Shown in pieces: positions 24,159 to 33,886 of a DNA stretch of 42,869 bases. The stretch comes from Proteiniphilum sp. UBA4084 (GTDB lineage Bacteria > Bacteroidota > Bacteroidia > Bacteroidales > Dysgonomonadaceae). Each line of letters starts with the position of its first letter. Within the stretch, counting starts at the first letter, position 1. Position numbers and translations under genes: made by a program. The stretch lies in assembly GCA_002383605.1 (NCBI GenBank), contig DFYK01000004.1, forward strand, positions 1 through 42,869, written 5' to 3'. Below the pieces are notes generated by a model. That model did no database searches. It was given only the letters and a program-made list of their open reading frames with translations, and had not been told where the DNA came from.

Positions 24159-25301
24159 TCAACTCATCCGGTGCTTGTAATCTTCATAACCAAAACGGCG
24201 ATATAGAATAAAACGGTCATCGTTGCTCCAGAGGCCTATGGAGGGGTGTGTTACACCGTTAAAAAGAGTCGTCTTCACCGTGGTGTAATGAATCATGTCT
24301 TCAAACACAACCCGATCGCCCACCTGCAATGGCTCGTCGAACGACCATTCACCCATGAAGTCACCGCTCAGACAGCTGTTCCCTCCCATCCGGTAAGTGG
24401 GCTTCCCTTCTATCGGCTCCTGATATGCTCCCCGGATACGGGGCTTGTAAGGCATTTCCAGGCAGTCGGGCATATGGCAGGCAAAAGAGACGTTCAGCAT
24501 GGCAGTCTTCACGCCGTGGTTCTCCACCATATCGGCCACTGTAGCAACCAACACCCCCGTTTCCCACACAAACGCACTTCCTGGCTCCAGGATAATTTCG
24601 AGATGCGGATAACGCGCCCTCAGGGCAGTTAAAACCTCAATAAGATGTTCCACATTGTAATCTTTGTGCGTCATCAGGTGGCCGCCGCCCAGATTGAGCC
24701 ATTGTATCCGGCTAAAAAACCGGCCGAACTTCTGCTCCACCGCAGCCAGCGTCTTCTCCAGATCGTAAGAGTTGTTCTCACACAGGTTATGTAAATGTAG
24801 TCCTGTGATGCCTTCTGGAAGCTGATCCCCTATCCTGTCGGCCGTGACGCCAAGACGCGAGCCGGGAGCGCTGGGATTATAAAGGTCGGTCTCCACCACC
24901 GAATACTCCGGGTTGATTCTCAGTCCGCATTCGATGTCTTTCCCTGAAGCCCTTACCAGGGGATAGAAACGCTCGAACTGCGACAGTGAGTTAAAGGTGA
25001 TATGGCTGCTGTACTTCAGAAAGAGTGGAAACTCCTCCTCCGTATAAGCAGGCGCGTAGGTATGCGCCGGATTACCCATCTCCTCAAAGGCCAGCTGTGC
25101 CTCGGAGACAGAGCTGGCGGTGGAATGCCGGATGTACTCCCGGATAATGGGAAATGAGCGCCACAGGGCAAAAGCCTTGAAGGCGAGAATGATATTCACG
25201 CCGGCACGTTCCTGCACCGACCTGATCAGCTGCAGGTTCTTCCTGAGCAGCGTTTCCTCCATCACGTAACAGGGGGAGGGTATTTTTGTTAAATCAATCA
25301 T
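24159..25301 (-). CDS. nspC: Carboxynorspermidine decarboxylase
   Basis: This 380-residue PLP enzyme of the alanine-racemase fold decarboxylates carboxyspermidine or carboxynorspermidine, the last step of an alternative polyamine route. The PLP lysine lies in ILAFKAFALWR near residue 42, the Gly-rich phosphate site is LNLGGGHLMTHKDYN, and the cofactor or substrate Cys lies in GGNSCLSGDFMGEW. The opening LTKIPSPCYVMEETLLRKNL is typical. The partner dehydrogenase is not in this window. The start codon directly follows the tail of a repeat copy (CCTAAAAAATG). Confidence 0.92.
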   Translation of the reverse strand: MIDLTKIPSPCYVMEETLLRKNLQLIRSVQERAGVNIILAFKAFALWRSFPIIREYIRHSTASSVSEAQLAFEEMGNPAHTYAPAYTEEEFPLFLKYSSHITFNSLSQFERFYPLVRASGKDIECGLRINPEYSVVETDLYNPSAPGSRLGVTADRIGDQLPEGITGLHLHNLCENNSYDLEKTLAAVEQKFGRFFSRIQWLNLGGGHLMTHKDYNVEHLIEVLTALRARYPHLEIILEPGSAFVWETGVLVATVADMVENHGVKTAMLNVSFACHMPDCLEMPYKPRIRGAYQEPIEGKPTYRMGGNSCLSGDFMGEWSFDEPLQVGDRVVFEDMIHYTTVKTTLFNGVTHPSIGLWSNDDRFILYRRFGYEDYKHRMS

Positions 25302-25405
25302 TTTTTAGGTTTCAGAATTCAGGATTCAGGATTCAGGATTCAGCTTTTTAGGATTCAGCTGTCAGCTGTCAGCTTTTTAAGTTGAATATTGTCAAGGGCA
25401 GCGGC
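25302..25405 (-). repeat. Dispersed repeat, locus 5
   Basis: A minus-strand head at 25369-25405 (GCCGCTG...AGCTGA) is followed by ten or more heptads, including four in a row of ATTCAGG type on the plus strand. The tract ends at the nspC ATG. Toward the nitroreductase (25406-25440) the sequence changes to an AATGTGCC-type repeat. Confidence 0.78.
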
Positions 25406-25431
25406 GTGCAAGTTAGCACATTGGCACATCA

Positions 25432-25968
25432 TCACATCATCTTATATTTCTCAATGTGGACTTTTTCCCAGTGCAAATCATCCAGGCTGGCAGGGGTTCT
25501 CTCCTTTTCTTTTCTGCCGAAAGCAATCATACAAAGTACTTCCAGTGGCATGGGAATCTCCAGCAAATCGTTGATGTATTCGCCCGACGACACGGTGTCG
25601 GTGTATGACCTGTTGCGTACCTGTACCCAGCAGCTGCCAATGCCCAGTTCTTCGGCCTGCAGCTGCATGTTGATGGCGGCTATGGAAGCATCCTCAATCC
25701 AGGGATCACTCTCAAGGGGGTTACCCAGGACCACCACAGCCAGGGAAGCGTCGGCAATAAAGGTGGCGCTATGCGGTTTACATTGAGACAGCCTTACAAG
25801 CATCCCCTTATCCTCCACTGCAATGAATTCCCATGAATGGCGGTTCTTGGAGCTGGGTGAAAGCAATGCCGCCTCAAGGATCAGGCGGGTCTCGTCGGAT
25901 GTAAGCGGTTCCTCCCTGAATTTTCTGATGCTGCGACGCTGCAACAAAAGCCGTTGAAAATTGTCCAT
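25432..25968 (-). CDS. Nitroreductase family protein
   Basis: This 178-residue FMN-dependent oxidoreductase starts with the family signature LLLQRRSIRKFREEP. It has SPSSKNRHSWEFIAVED near residue 45, the IEDASIAAINMQLQAEELGIGSCWVQVR helix and a final MIAFGRKEKERTP. The native substrate is unknown. Such enzymes reduce nitro groups, quinones or flavins with NAD(P)H. The frame is open for eight residues more (to 25992), but the ATG at 25968 (MDNFQRLL) fits better. It is a short single-domain member. Confidence 0.88.
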   Translation of the reverse strand: MDNFQRLLLQRRSIRKFREEPLTSDETRLILEAALLSPSSKNRHSWEFIAVEDKGMLVRLSQCKPHSATFIADASLAVVVLGNPLESDPWIEDASIAAINMQLQAEELGIGSCWVQVRNRSYTDTVSSGEYINDLLEIPMPLEVLCMIAFGRKEKERTPASLDDLHWEKVHIEKYKMM

Positions 25969-26198
25969 CGTTCTCTTTTTGAAATAGGCCACAATAATAC
26001 AAAAAAAAAGGGAGAAATCCCGATTGATAGGAAAGCGAAATCAAAATCCGGAACAGTCACCGAAAAATCAGGAGAAGAATGGTAAATCAGGGAAAAAGGA
26101 GAAACTGTAGAAAACTTGATATAGGGAAAGGCAGGAAAGGAATCAGCGCAGGAAATTAGTTTAATTAGAATTATTCCAGATAATTGATATCTTTTCCC

Positions 26199-26206
26199 TA
26201 TTTTTG
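26199..26206 (+). promoter_or_regulatory. -7 element of the hemerythrin operon
   Basis: TATTTTTG matches TAnnTTTG and lies 23 bases before the ATG. The 200 bases upstream are AT- and purine-rich. No convincing HcpR- or Fnr-type palindrome was found there. Confidence 0.45.
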
Positions 26207-26229
26207 CATAAACATAGTGCTTTCCCGAT

Positions 26230-26943
26230 ATGTATCATGCTTCAAAAATAAAAGTAAAGTCTTACATGAAGATGGCCGATCTGATTGATGCCAACCCGAG
26301 CCTGCTGTTGATGTTGCAGCATTTTAACATCGATTTCAGGGTCAGTGATCAGACCGTGTCGCAACTGTGCTCCGATTATGGCATCAGCGAAAATCTGTTT
26401 ATCAGCATTGCCAATCTATACAACGGCCTGGGCACGAAGGTGCAGCATCCCTATACACGGAACGATCTGATGCAGGTAATCGATTTCCTGAAACACAGCC
26501 ATCATTATTACCGGTCCGACAAATATCCGCAGATCAGTTCCTATATTCGTCAGCTGCAGGAAAACCATTCCGCAAAAGAGTTGAAGTTGCTGGAGAAATT
26601 TTTCAACGAATACTTTACGGAGGTGATGGAGCATCTTGATTATGAAGACAACATTGCTTTTCCCTATTTCATTACCTTATTGAAAAAAACCGGTGACTCG
26701 GGTGAACAGGAGCTTTACTCCTCCATTGAGTACGGCGAACATCATACCGACATTGAGTTAAAACTAAAGGACCTGAAGCACCTGTTGCTGAAGTACGTGA
26801 AAATTGAGAACGACCTGGATCTGCGCCGCAAATTATTTTTTGCACTTTATGAGCTTGAGTTCGACCTGTATATTCACTCCCTGATAGAAGAGACCATCCT
26901 GATTCCGGCGGGTGTAAGCATTGAGAAGGAGCAACATGCGTAA
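26230..26943 (+). CDS. Hemerythrin-domain protein (RIC/YtfE-like)
   Basis: This 237-residue protein is a likely di-iron hemerythrin-like domain. The N-terminal 70 residues resemble the ScdA_N segment of iron-sulfur repair proteins (MADLIDANPSLLLMLQHFNIDF) but lack the Cys pair that usually follows. From residue 95, His and acidic ligands appear in the expected helical pattern: SHHYY, MEHLDYEDNIAFPYF, EHHTDIELKLKD and HSLIEETILIPAG. Family members repair Fe-S clusters or sense oxygen and NO. It overlaps the downstream regulator by 8 bases, suggesting that the two act together. Confidence 0.85.
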   Translation: MYHASKIKVKSYMKMADLIDANPSLLLMLQHFNIDFRVSDQTVSQLCSDYGISENLFISIANLYNGLGTKVQHPYTRNDLMQVIDFLKHSHHYYRSDKYPQISSYIRQLQENHSAKELKLLEKFFNEYFTEVMEHLDYEDNIAFPYFITLLKKTGDSGEQELYSSIEYGEHHTDIELKLKDLKHLLLKYVKIENDLDLRRKLFFALYELEFDLYIHSLIEETILIPAGVSIEKEQHA

Positions 26944-27538
26944 ACCCCCGCTTCATATCGTCATACTGGAACCCTCACGGATTATTTGCGAGGGACTGCA
27001 GACCGTGCTTTACCAGTCGGATCTCGATTGCAGGATTCACAGGACGGAGACACTGGAAGAGTTCACCGAACTTCTGGAGACAGTCCCTGTGGATATCCTC
27101 ATCACCAATCCGCTGCAGTTTGTGAACCGCGAGAAGGAGGTACGCAAAATCCGCAAGCAGTATCCCTCGCTGTCTGTTGCGGGGATCGACTATGGCATCA
27201 TCCAGAAACAGTCGATGTTGACCGACCTTTCCTTCACCTTGTATGATTCTGCCGAGCACATCGTCAATGTGCTTTCGAAACTCGACAAACAGAACCGGTC
27301 GGTCTCGTTGCAAAAAAATGAGGACGACAACCTCACCAAAAGGGAAATTGAAGTCCTCACAGGACTTGTGAACGGCATGATGAACAAGGAGATTGCCGAT
27401 TCGCTCAACATCAGCATCCATACCGTGGTGCGCCACCGGAAGAATATCACGATGAAAACCGGTATCCGCAGCCAGTCGGGTCTCACCATCTACGCCATTT
27501 CAAAAAAGATTGTGGCGATAGAGGACATTGAGATTTAA
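26936..27538 (+). CDS. LuxR-type regulator with degenerate receiver domain
   Basis: This 200-residue protein has a receiver-like N-terminal domain and a C-terminal LuxR/GerE DNA-binding domain. The latter is clear: LTKREIEVLTGLVNGMMNKEIADSLNISIHTVVRHRKNI. In the receiver, the strand that should end in the phosphorylated Asp reads DILITNPLQF, with Thr-Asn instead, and the acidic pocket near the N-terminus (VILEPSR) is reduced to a single Glu. Phosphorylation is therefore unlikely. Start at 26936 (MRKPPLHIV) overlaps the hemerythrin gene. No histidine kinase is adjacent. Its stop overlaps the convergent TonB receptor stop by 4 bases. Confidence 0.85.
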   Translation: MRKPPLHIVILEPSRIICEGLQTVLYQSDLDCRIHRTETLEEFTELLETVPVDILITNPLQFVNREKEVRKIRKQYPSLSVAGIDYGIIQKQSMLTDLSFTLYDSAEHIVNVLSKLDKQNRSVSLQKNEDDNLTKREIEVLTGLVNGMMNKEIADSLNISIHTVVRHRKNITMKTGIRSQSGLTIYAISKKIVAIEDIEI

Positions 27539-29940
27539 AATTGCCAGTTCAGTGCCACCGCCACATTCCGCGGATCGGTGGGATTGAGATACCCTCCTCG
27601 GTAGTAGGCAGTATATCCCGCCGACGAGTTGAAGACATTATTCAGGAACAGACGCAGCTGACAGCGGTCGATCCTGTATCCCGCCTGGAGATTCACGGTG
27701 GTGTAAGCATCGGCCAGGAACGGCTTCGTGTTGGGCTGCACGTTGTGGCCCGGCAACACCTGATAGGTATATTCGGCGAAGGGTCGTTCTCCGGTGAAGT
27801 AGAGCCCCGCGCCCAAGGAGAGATTTCTCAGAAAACCATCAAAAAAAGTATAGTTAAGCCATCCGTTCGCGGTATGTGCTGCAGCGTTCATGGGAGCCGA
27901 CCCTTCGTGGTAGTAGGGACTGTCGTGATACCCCGCATCGAGATAGGCATATCCCGCCACGGCATCTAAATTTTTCAATAGCTTGCCGGTCAGCTCCAGC
28001 TCCAGGCCCTGACGTTTCAGGTTTCCGGCTTTGATGTAATACCCGGTATTGTTTCCGGCCTCATTGAGCGCCGCATAGGTGAGGTTGTTGTTCAGGATAT
28101 GGAACCAGGTGGCATTGAAACGCAGTCTGTTGTCGAACCATTCCCCTTTGAAACCACCCTCAAATTGCTTTTCACGTGAGGCGCCTACTGTCGTAACCTT
28201 ATCCTCCAGCAGGTTTGAAGCACCCCGCAGCGAAGTGGTGGTGGTGTAGGAGGCAAAGAGGTTGATATTCTCGCGGGGGGTAATGATCACACCTAAAAGC
28301 GGGTCCCACACATCGCCACCGCTGGTGGAGACACTTTGTCCGGTGATGCCGCTCATCTGGCTGTAGCGAAGACCGAGAGAAAGTTTCAGATATTGGTTGA
28401 AGGTCATCACCTCCTGCAGCAGCATGCCATAGGCATATTCACGTGAACGTACGGGATCTCCATTTTTGAGGGTTACCTTTGGCACCATGTTGGAGATGGG
28501 CTGCAGCACATCCACCGTATCTACCGCCACCGTGTTGGTGTTGACGGTGGTAAGGTCGGTCCACCGGTAATCAAATCCCAGATTGAAGGTATGCTTCACA
28601 CTGCCGGTATATAGATCTTTCCCGATCAGATCGAGCTGAAACACTCCGTTTTTATCGTCTCTCTCGCTGCCGCTGTAGGCGCGGGAACGCAAATTATAAT
28701 GGCCTGTCTGTGTAACATTCTTCAGAGGTGATGCATGGGCTGCTGTCTTCGTCAGGTTCATATCGGAACCGGCATAAGCTGCACGCAGAATGAGAAAGTC
28801 ATTCAGTGTACGATATATCTGTGCCTGATAGGTAAGCGTATTGGTAGTCTGACGGTCGGTAGAGAAGCCTAGGAAGCGGTCGTATGGCATGCTGAATACA
28901 TTCCATACGCTGTCGGCGCTCAGGTTCACCGTACCCTGATCAGGCGTGCGGGAGTCGTGCAGATAATCCATCTCGAGTGTGACGCTGGTTCGGTCATCAG
29001 GACGCCATGCGAAGGAAGGATTCAGATAAATCCTGTCTTTGGAGACATGTACCCGATAGTTGTCGGCCCGCTCCCAGGCTCCGTTGATGCGGAAAGCAGT
29101 GCGTTGCAGCTTATCGGTCACGAACTGCGCATCGAAGGTGGGGCGCAGCTGTCCCCAGCTTCCGGTGCGGAATCCCACATTGCCCGAGTTGATGAATTTT
29201 GGGGTTTTGGTGGCAATGTTTACCACGCCGCCCGCCGAACCCAGATCGTTTCCCAGTCCCTGTGCTATGGCCGCCGAGCCACGCAGAATCTGGATGGTCT
29301 CCACTCCCTGCAGATCGGTGAGAAAACCATAACCGCGGAAGTCGGAATGTGTCCTTACCCCGTTTTTCACGACGGGAATACCTCTGTATCCGCGGGAAGT
29401 GAGGCTCTCGGTGGTGTTGCCGAAGGTGGCAAAGGTACCCACGCCGGGGGCATTCCTGACGGCGTCGTTCAATGTAAGCACGCCCTGGTCGGTGATCATC
29501 TTCTGCGAAATCACCGAAATGCTCTGTACCTGCTCGTCGATGCGAAGCGGTATGCGGGTGAGTGCATCCATCTTCTCGGGACGTTCACGCCGCCGTCCGA
29601 ACACTTCCACCTCAAGCAGTACCCTTTCGTCCTTTTGCAGGTGAAAAGTATCCTCCCGTACCACACCCTGATGAAAGCCGATCTCCTTCGTGACAGGCTT
29701 GTACCCTACGTAGCTGACCACCACGGCATGTGTTCCCTGTGGCACACTGCCAATACGAAATGTACCCGAAGCATCGGTATCATCCCCGATACCCAGATCC
29801 TCAAGGTAGACTGTGGCGCCAATCAGCTCCCGCTCCTCTTCATCCACTACTGCTCCCCTGAATATGCTGTTTTGTTGTGAAAACATTTCACCAAAGCCTG
29901 CCAGCAGGCTCATCAATAAGATAACCAGTTTTTTATTCAT
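27535..29940 (-). CDS. TonB-dependent outer-membrane receptor, siderophore type
   Basis: This 801-residue receptor has a signal peptide (LVILLMSLLAGFGEMFSQQ), a carboxypeptidase-regulatory-like domain (about 25-105, GAVVDEEERELIGATVYLED), a plug domain (about 120-235: SISVISQKMITDQGVLTLNDAVRNAPGV) and a 22-strand barrel ending in the aromatic VAVALNWQF. The plug features and length resemble ferric-siderophore receptors (FhuA/FecA type) rather than SusC proteins, and no SusD gene is adjacent. The substrate is probably a ferric siderophore or similar chelate. The FecE-like ATPase at 12.9 kb is too distant to pair with confidence. Confidence 0.88.
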   Translation of the reverse strand: MNKKLVILLMSLLAGFGEMFSQQNSIFRGAVVDEEERELIGATVYLEDLGIGDDTDASGTFRIGSVPQGTHAVVVSYVGYKPVTKEIGFHQGVVREDTFHLQKDERVLLEVEVFGRRRERPEKMDALTRIPLRIDEQVQSISVISQKMITDQGVLTLNDAVRNAPGVGTFATFGNTTESLTSRGYRGIPVVKNGVRTHSDFRGYGFLTDLQGVETIQILRGSAAIAQGLGNDLGSAGGVVNIATKTPKFINSGNVGFRTGSWGQLRPTFDAQFVTDKLQRTAFRINGAWERADNYRVHVSKDRIYLNPSFAWRPDDRTSVTLEMDYLHDSRTPDQGTVNLSADSVWNVFSMPYDRFLGFSTDRQTTNTLTYQAQIYRTLNDFLILRAAYAGSDMNLTKTAAHASPLKNVTQTGHYNLRSRAYSGSERDDKNGVFQLDLIGKDLYTGSVKHTFNLGFDYRWTDLTTVNTNTVAVDTVDVLQPISNMVPKVTLKNGDPVRSREYAYGMLLQEVMTFNQYLKLSLGLRYSQMSGITGQSVSTSGGDVWDPLLGVIITPRENINLFASYTTTTSLRGASNLLEDKVTTVGASREKQFEGGFKGEWFDNRLRFNATWFHILNNNLTYAALNEAGNNTGYYIKAGNLKRQGLELELTGKLLKNLDAVAGYAYLDAGYHDSPYYHEGSAPMNAAAHTANGWLNYTFFDGFLRNLSLGAGLYFTGERPFAEYTYQVLPGHNVQPNTKPFLADAYTTVNLQAGYRIDRCQLRLFLNNVFNSSAGYTAYYRGGYLNPTDPRNVAVALNWQF

Positions 29941-30278
29941 CTTTTTTACAATTTATACATAGGCAGCACCCATGATTTTGGTGTTGCTCGTGCGTTTCGA
30001 TTTATTAAGTTTACCGGATTACAAAGAAAAGTGAAAAGATAAGTGGCCACAATACCATAAAATCACCATTTCAAATGCGGCGAATACCCCATTATGAGCA
30101 ATTGAAGCGAATTTTCCTGTTTTTGTTAAACAATTTAACGGGATCATACGTTTCAGTTTCTTCAACGCTATCCTATTCATTTTTTTTATTTACAAAAAAA
30201 AATCATAGATTTACAATTCTAAATGATATATTGACATGTCATGTCATCGATAGAGCATGAAAAAAATTTATTAATCAT
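29941..30278. other. Intergenic region between the TonB receptor and sucC
   Basis: This 338-base, AT-rich divergent gap has no credible gene. It must hold both promoters. A near match to the -7 element (TAGATTTA, 30206-30213) faces sucC. An overlapping palindromic site lies at 30232-30246. No Fur-box-like sequence was recognised by eye. Confidence 0.6.
30232..30246. promoter_or_regulatory. Palindromic site upstream of sucC
   Basis: TGACATGTCA (30232-30241) is a perfect 10-bp palindrome, and the next bases repeat its half site (TGTCATGTCA). It lies 33-47 bases before the sucC ATG, where a repressor or activator could act. The binding protein is unknown. Confidence 0.35.
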
Positions 30279-31424
<1,146 letters not shown>

Positions 31425-31436
31425 AAAACAAACAAT

Positions 31437-32303
31437 ATGAGTATACTGATCAACAAAGATACCCGACTTCTTGTGCAGGGTATAACCGGACGTGATGGTG
31501 GTTTTCATGCATCAAAAATGAAAGCATACGGAACCCGGGTGGTGGCCGGCACCTCACCCGGAAAAGCAGGAGAGATTGTGCAGGACATTCCCGTTTTTAA
31601 CACGGTGCGGGATGCTGTAAGCGAGACAGGTGCCAATACGTCGGTCATCTTCGTGCCCGCTCCCTTTGCGAAGGATGCGATGATGGAAGCTGCCGACGCG
31701 GGCATCGGGCTGATAGTCTGCATCACGGAGGGAGTTCCCACCCTCGATGTGGTGGAAGCCCACCGTTTCATCAAAAGCAAAGGCGCAAAACTCATCGGCC
31801 CCAACTGTCCCGGACTGATCTCACCCGACAAAAGCCTGGTGGGTATCATGCCTTCCATGATCTTCAGGGAAGGCAGCACCGGTGTAATCAGCCGCAGTGG
31901 CACACTGACCTATGAGGTGGTGTATAACCTCACCGAACAGGGTATGGGACAGTCCACGGCGGTAGGTGTTGGAGGTGATCCCGTGGTGGGACTCTATTAC
32001 AGGGAACTGCTGGAGATGTTTGAGAATGATCCGTCCACCGACTCGATCGCTCTCATTGGCGAGATAGGCGGAGATGCCGAGGAACGGGCCGCTGAATATA
32101 TCCGGGATCACGTTACGAAGCCTGTTGCCGTCTTTATTGCCGGACAACAGGCACCTCCGGGCAAACAGATGGGCCATGCCGGCGCCATCATATCCAGCGG
32201 ATCGGGCACGGCAGCCGAAAAGATTGCCGCCTTCGAGGCGGTCGGCATACCGGTAGCAAAAGAGCCGGGACAAATACCTTCCCTGCTGAAGGGAAGACGA
32301 TAA
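31437..32303 (+). CDS. sucD: Succinyl-CoA synthetase, alpha subunit
   Basis: This 288-residue subunit binds CoA through its N-terminal Rossmann domain (LLVQGITGRDGGFHASKMKAYGTRVVAGTSPGKAG) and carries the phosphorylated His in QMGHAGAIISSGSG near residue 246. NCPGLISPDKSLVGIMP and SRSGTLTYEVVYNLTEQGMGQSTAVGVGGDP are typical. Together with SucC it forms the full enzyme. Possible partnership with the 2-oxoacid:ferredoxin oxidoreductase at 1.9-4.8 kb, if that enzyme uses 2-oxoglutarate, is an inference. Confidence 0.95.
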   Translation: MSILINKDTRLLVQGITGRDGGFHASKMKAYGTRVVAGTSPGKAGEIVQDIPVFNTVRDAVSETGANTSVIFVPAPFAKDAMMEAADAGIGLIVCITEGVPTLDVVEAHRFIKSKGAKLIGPNCPGLISPDKSLVGIMPSMIFREGSTGVISRSGTLTYEVVYNLTEQGMGQSTAVGVGGDPVVGLYYRELLEMFENDPSTDSIALIGEIGGDAEERAAEYIRDHVTKPVAVFIAGQQAPPGKQMGHAGAIISSGSGTAAEKIAAFEAVGIPVAKEPGQIPSLLKGRR

Positions 32304-32320
32304 AACAGGATGATCATCAT

Positions 32321-32358
32321 CAAAACAAAAGCGGGTTCCTCACCCGCTTTTTGTTTTG
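32321..32358. terminator. Bidirectional intrinsic terminator between sucD and the GH109 gene
   Basis: The inverted repeat GCGGGT / ACCCGC with a TCCTC loop is flanked by A-rich and T-rich arms (CAAAACAAAA and TTTTTGTTTTG). It should stop transcription from sucD on the plus strand and from the GH109 gene on the minus strand. Confidence 0.82.
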
Positions 32359-32378
32359 ATATAAACCCTCCCCTGCAA

Positions 32379-33803
32379 TTAGTCTTTGAAAGCGTGCCGG
32401 AATCCTTGAATTTTATTCCACCCTCCACGCGTAAAATCGGGTACTTCCACTGCCGCACTGTTATGCTCAATGGAGATGCGGCTCAGTTCGCCAAGTGAAC
32501 ACCATTCTGCCAGATCATACACGTCCATATCGAGCGGAAGACCGTTTCTCAGGCAGTAAATCAGCCTGTAATCCATGATGAAGTCCATTCCTCCGTGGCC
32601 ACCCACCTCCTTGGCTTTTTCTTCCAGCTCCCGGTGAATGCGGTGTTTGTATTTTGTCATCAACGCTTCTTTTACTTCATCCGAAACATAGCTGTGTGCG
32701 CTCAGGTTCTCGTGATCGGGCGTTACGTCCTCATCCACCATCTCCGCTTCCAGCGCATATCCTTCTTTCGGATATTTATTGGCAAACCCTTTGGTGCCGC
32801 TCACCTGATACATGCGGCTGTAGGGGCGCGGTGAAGAAACATCGTGCTGGATATGAATTGTCTTTTCTTTCTCGGTGCGGATCATGGTCATGGTGTGCTC
32901 TCCGTTCGCAAACTGGTAGGCACTGTCGCGATCCATTCCCCGTTCTTTAATCATGTACTCCGGAATATTCACCGGTTTGGTATCCATGGCTACCAGCGCA
33001 TTCATTTTATCACCGCGGTGGAGATTCATGATCTGTGCAGCAGGGCCCATACCATGCGTGGCATACACGTCGCCCCGGAACTCCTTGTTGTATTGCAGTC
33101 GCCAGTCGCCTTCGTAACTATCCCAAAACTCTTTCAGATTGTGTATGTAAGCACCTTCGGCATGAAGCACTTCGCCGAAAACACCTTGCTGTGCCATGTT
33201 AAGTGTAGTCAGTTCGAAGTAATCATACACACAGTTTTCAAGCTGCATGGCATGTTTTTGCGTTTTCTCGGCCGTATTGATGATGGCCCAGATTTCATCG
33301 AGCGTCATGGCTGCGGGCACTTCACATGCCACATGCTTACCCTGCTCCATGGCATAAATCATCATTTCGGCGTGGTGTTTCCAGTCGGTGGCGATATACA
33401 CCAGGTCGATGTCGTCACGCTGGCAGAGTTCTTTCCATGCGTCTTCACTCCCGCTGTATGCTGCAGCGCGGGGAAGTCCTGCATTATCAAGAATGGTCTG
33501 TGTTTTTTCTACCCTGTCGGCATGCAGGTCGCAGAGTGCGACGATCTTCGTGCCGGGGATAAACGTAAAACGCCTTACGGCACCAGGACCACGCATGCCC
33601 AGCCCGATAAAACCAACCCGTACGGTATCCATTTTGGGTGTCACCAAACCAAGTACGTCTTTTTGACCGGCGGGGCGTTCGGGTATCTCCGTCCTGATTA
33701 CATAACGGGATGGATCATTACTGTCGGATTGCTTCACGTTAGGTGTACATGATGCAAACAGGACCAATACAAAAGAAAAAAATAGAAAATTAAGCTTATT
33801 CAT
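32379..33803 (-). CDS. GH109-family lipoprotein (Gfo/Idh/MocA fold)
   Basis: This 474-residue lipoprotein has a lipobox near residue 19 (VLVLFASCTPN). It has the NAD-binding motif VRVGFIGLGMRGPGAVRRF and the GH109 pattern ERPAGQKDVLGLVTPKMDTVRVG. Later segments are GKHVACEVPAAMTLDEIWAI and NCVYDYFELTTLNMAQQGVFGEVLHAEGAYIHNL. GH109 enzymes are NAD+-dependent alpha-N-acetylgalactosaminidases that act by redox-assisted elimination, for example on blood group A or mucin-type glycans. Activity on GalNAc is inferred from family; other family members may differ. The adjacent M60-like peptidase supports a host- or glycoprotein-directed role. Confidence 0.87.
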   Translation of the reverse strand: MNKLNFLFFSFVLVLFASCTPNVKQSDSNDPSRYVIRTEIPERPAGQKDVLGLVTPKMDTVRVGFIGLGMRGPGAVRRFTFIPGTKIVALCDLHADRVEKTQTILDNAGLPRAAAYSGSEDAWKELCQRDDIDLVYIATDWKHHAEMMIYAMEQGKHVACEVPAAMTLDEIWAIINTAEKTQKHAMQLENCVYDYFELTTLNMAQQGVFGEVLHAEGAYIHNLKEFWDSYEGDWRLQYNKEFRGDVYATHGMGPAAQIMNLHRGDKMNALVAMDTKPVNIPEYMIKERGMDRDSAYQFANGEHTMTMIRTEKEKTIHIQHDVSSPRPYSRMYQVSGTKGFANKYPKEGYALEAEMVDEDVTPDHENLSAHSYVSDEVKEALMTKYKHRIHRELEEKAKEVGGHGGMDFIMDYRLIYCLRNGLPLDMDVYDLAEWCSLGELSRISIEHNSAAVEVPDFTRGGWNKIQGFRHAFKD

Positions 33804-33886
33804 GTTAAATAAATTTATGAATTATTGATTATATAATAAATCTCATCTGATAAACTACCGGTTTTGTTATGTAACCACCGGGGACT

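Noticed and set aside
11519..25405. CRISPR-like reading of the 37-nt heads with variable interior
   Set aside because: The units are dispersed in both orientations, interiors are internal to the unit, no regular repeat-spacer alternation exists and no cas gene is present.
28957..29880. Plus-strand open frame of 307 codons opposite the TonB receptor
   Set aside because: Shadow frame of a barrel gene; its residues show no domain pattern and the TonB frame is certain.
30075..30260. Small plus-strand frame of 61 codons before sucC
   Set aside because: AT-rich intergenic sequence, no recognisable start context, no spacing relation to sucC and no family resemblance.
32844..33752. Plus-strand open frame of 302 codons opposite the GH109 gene
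   Set aside because: Antisense to a clear enzyme, with a composition typical of shadow frames (many His, Cys and Phe).
33804..33886. Terminator-like CCGGT/ACCaCCGG repeat after the M60 gene
   Set aside because: The stem has a bulge and a long loop, and there is no clear T-run on the minus strand.
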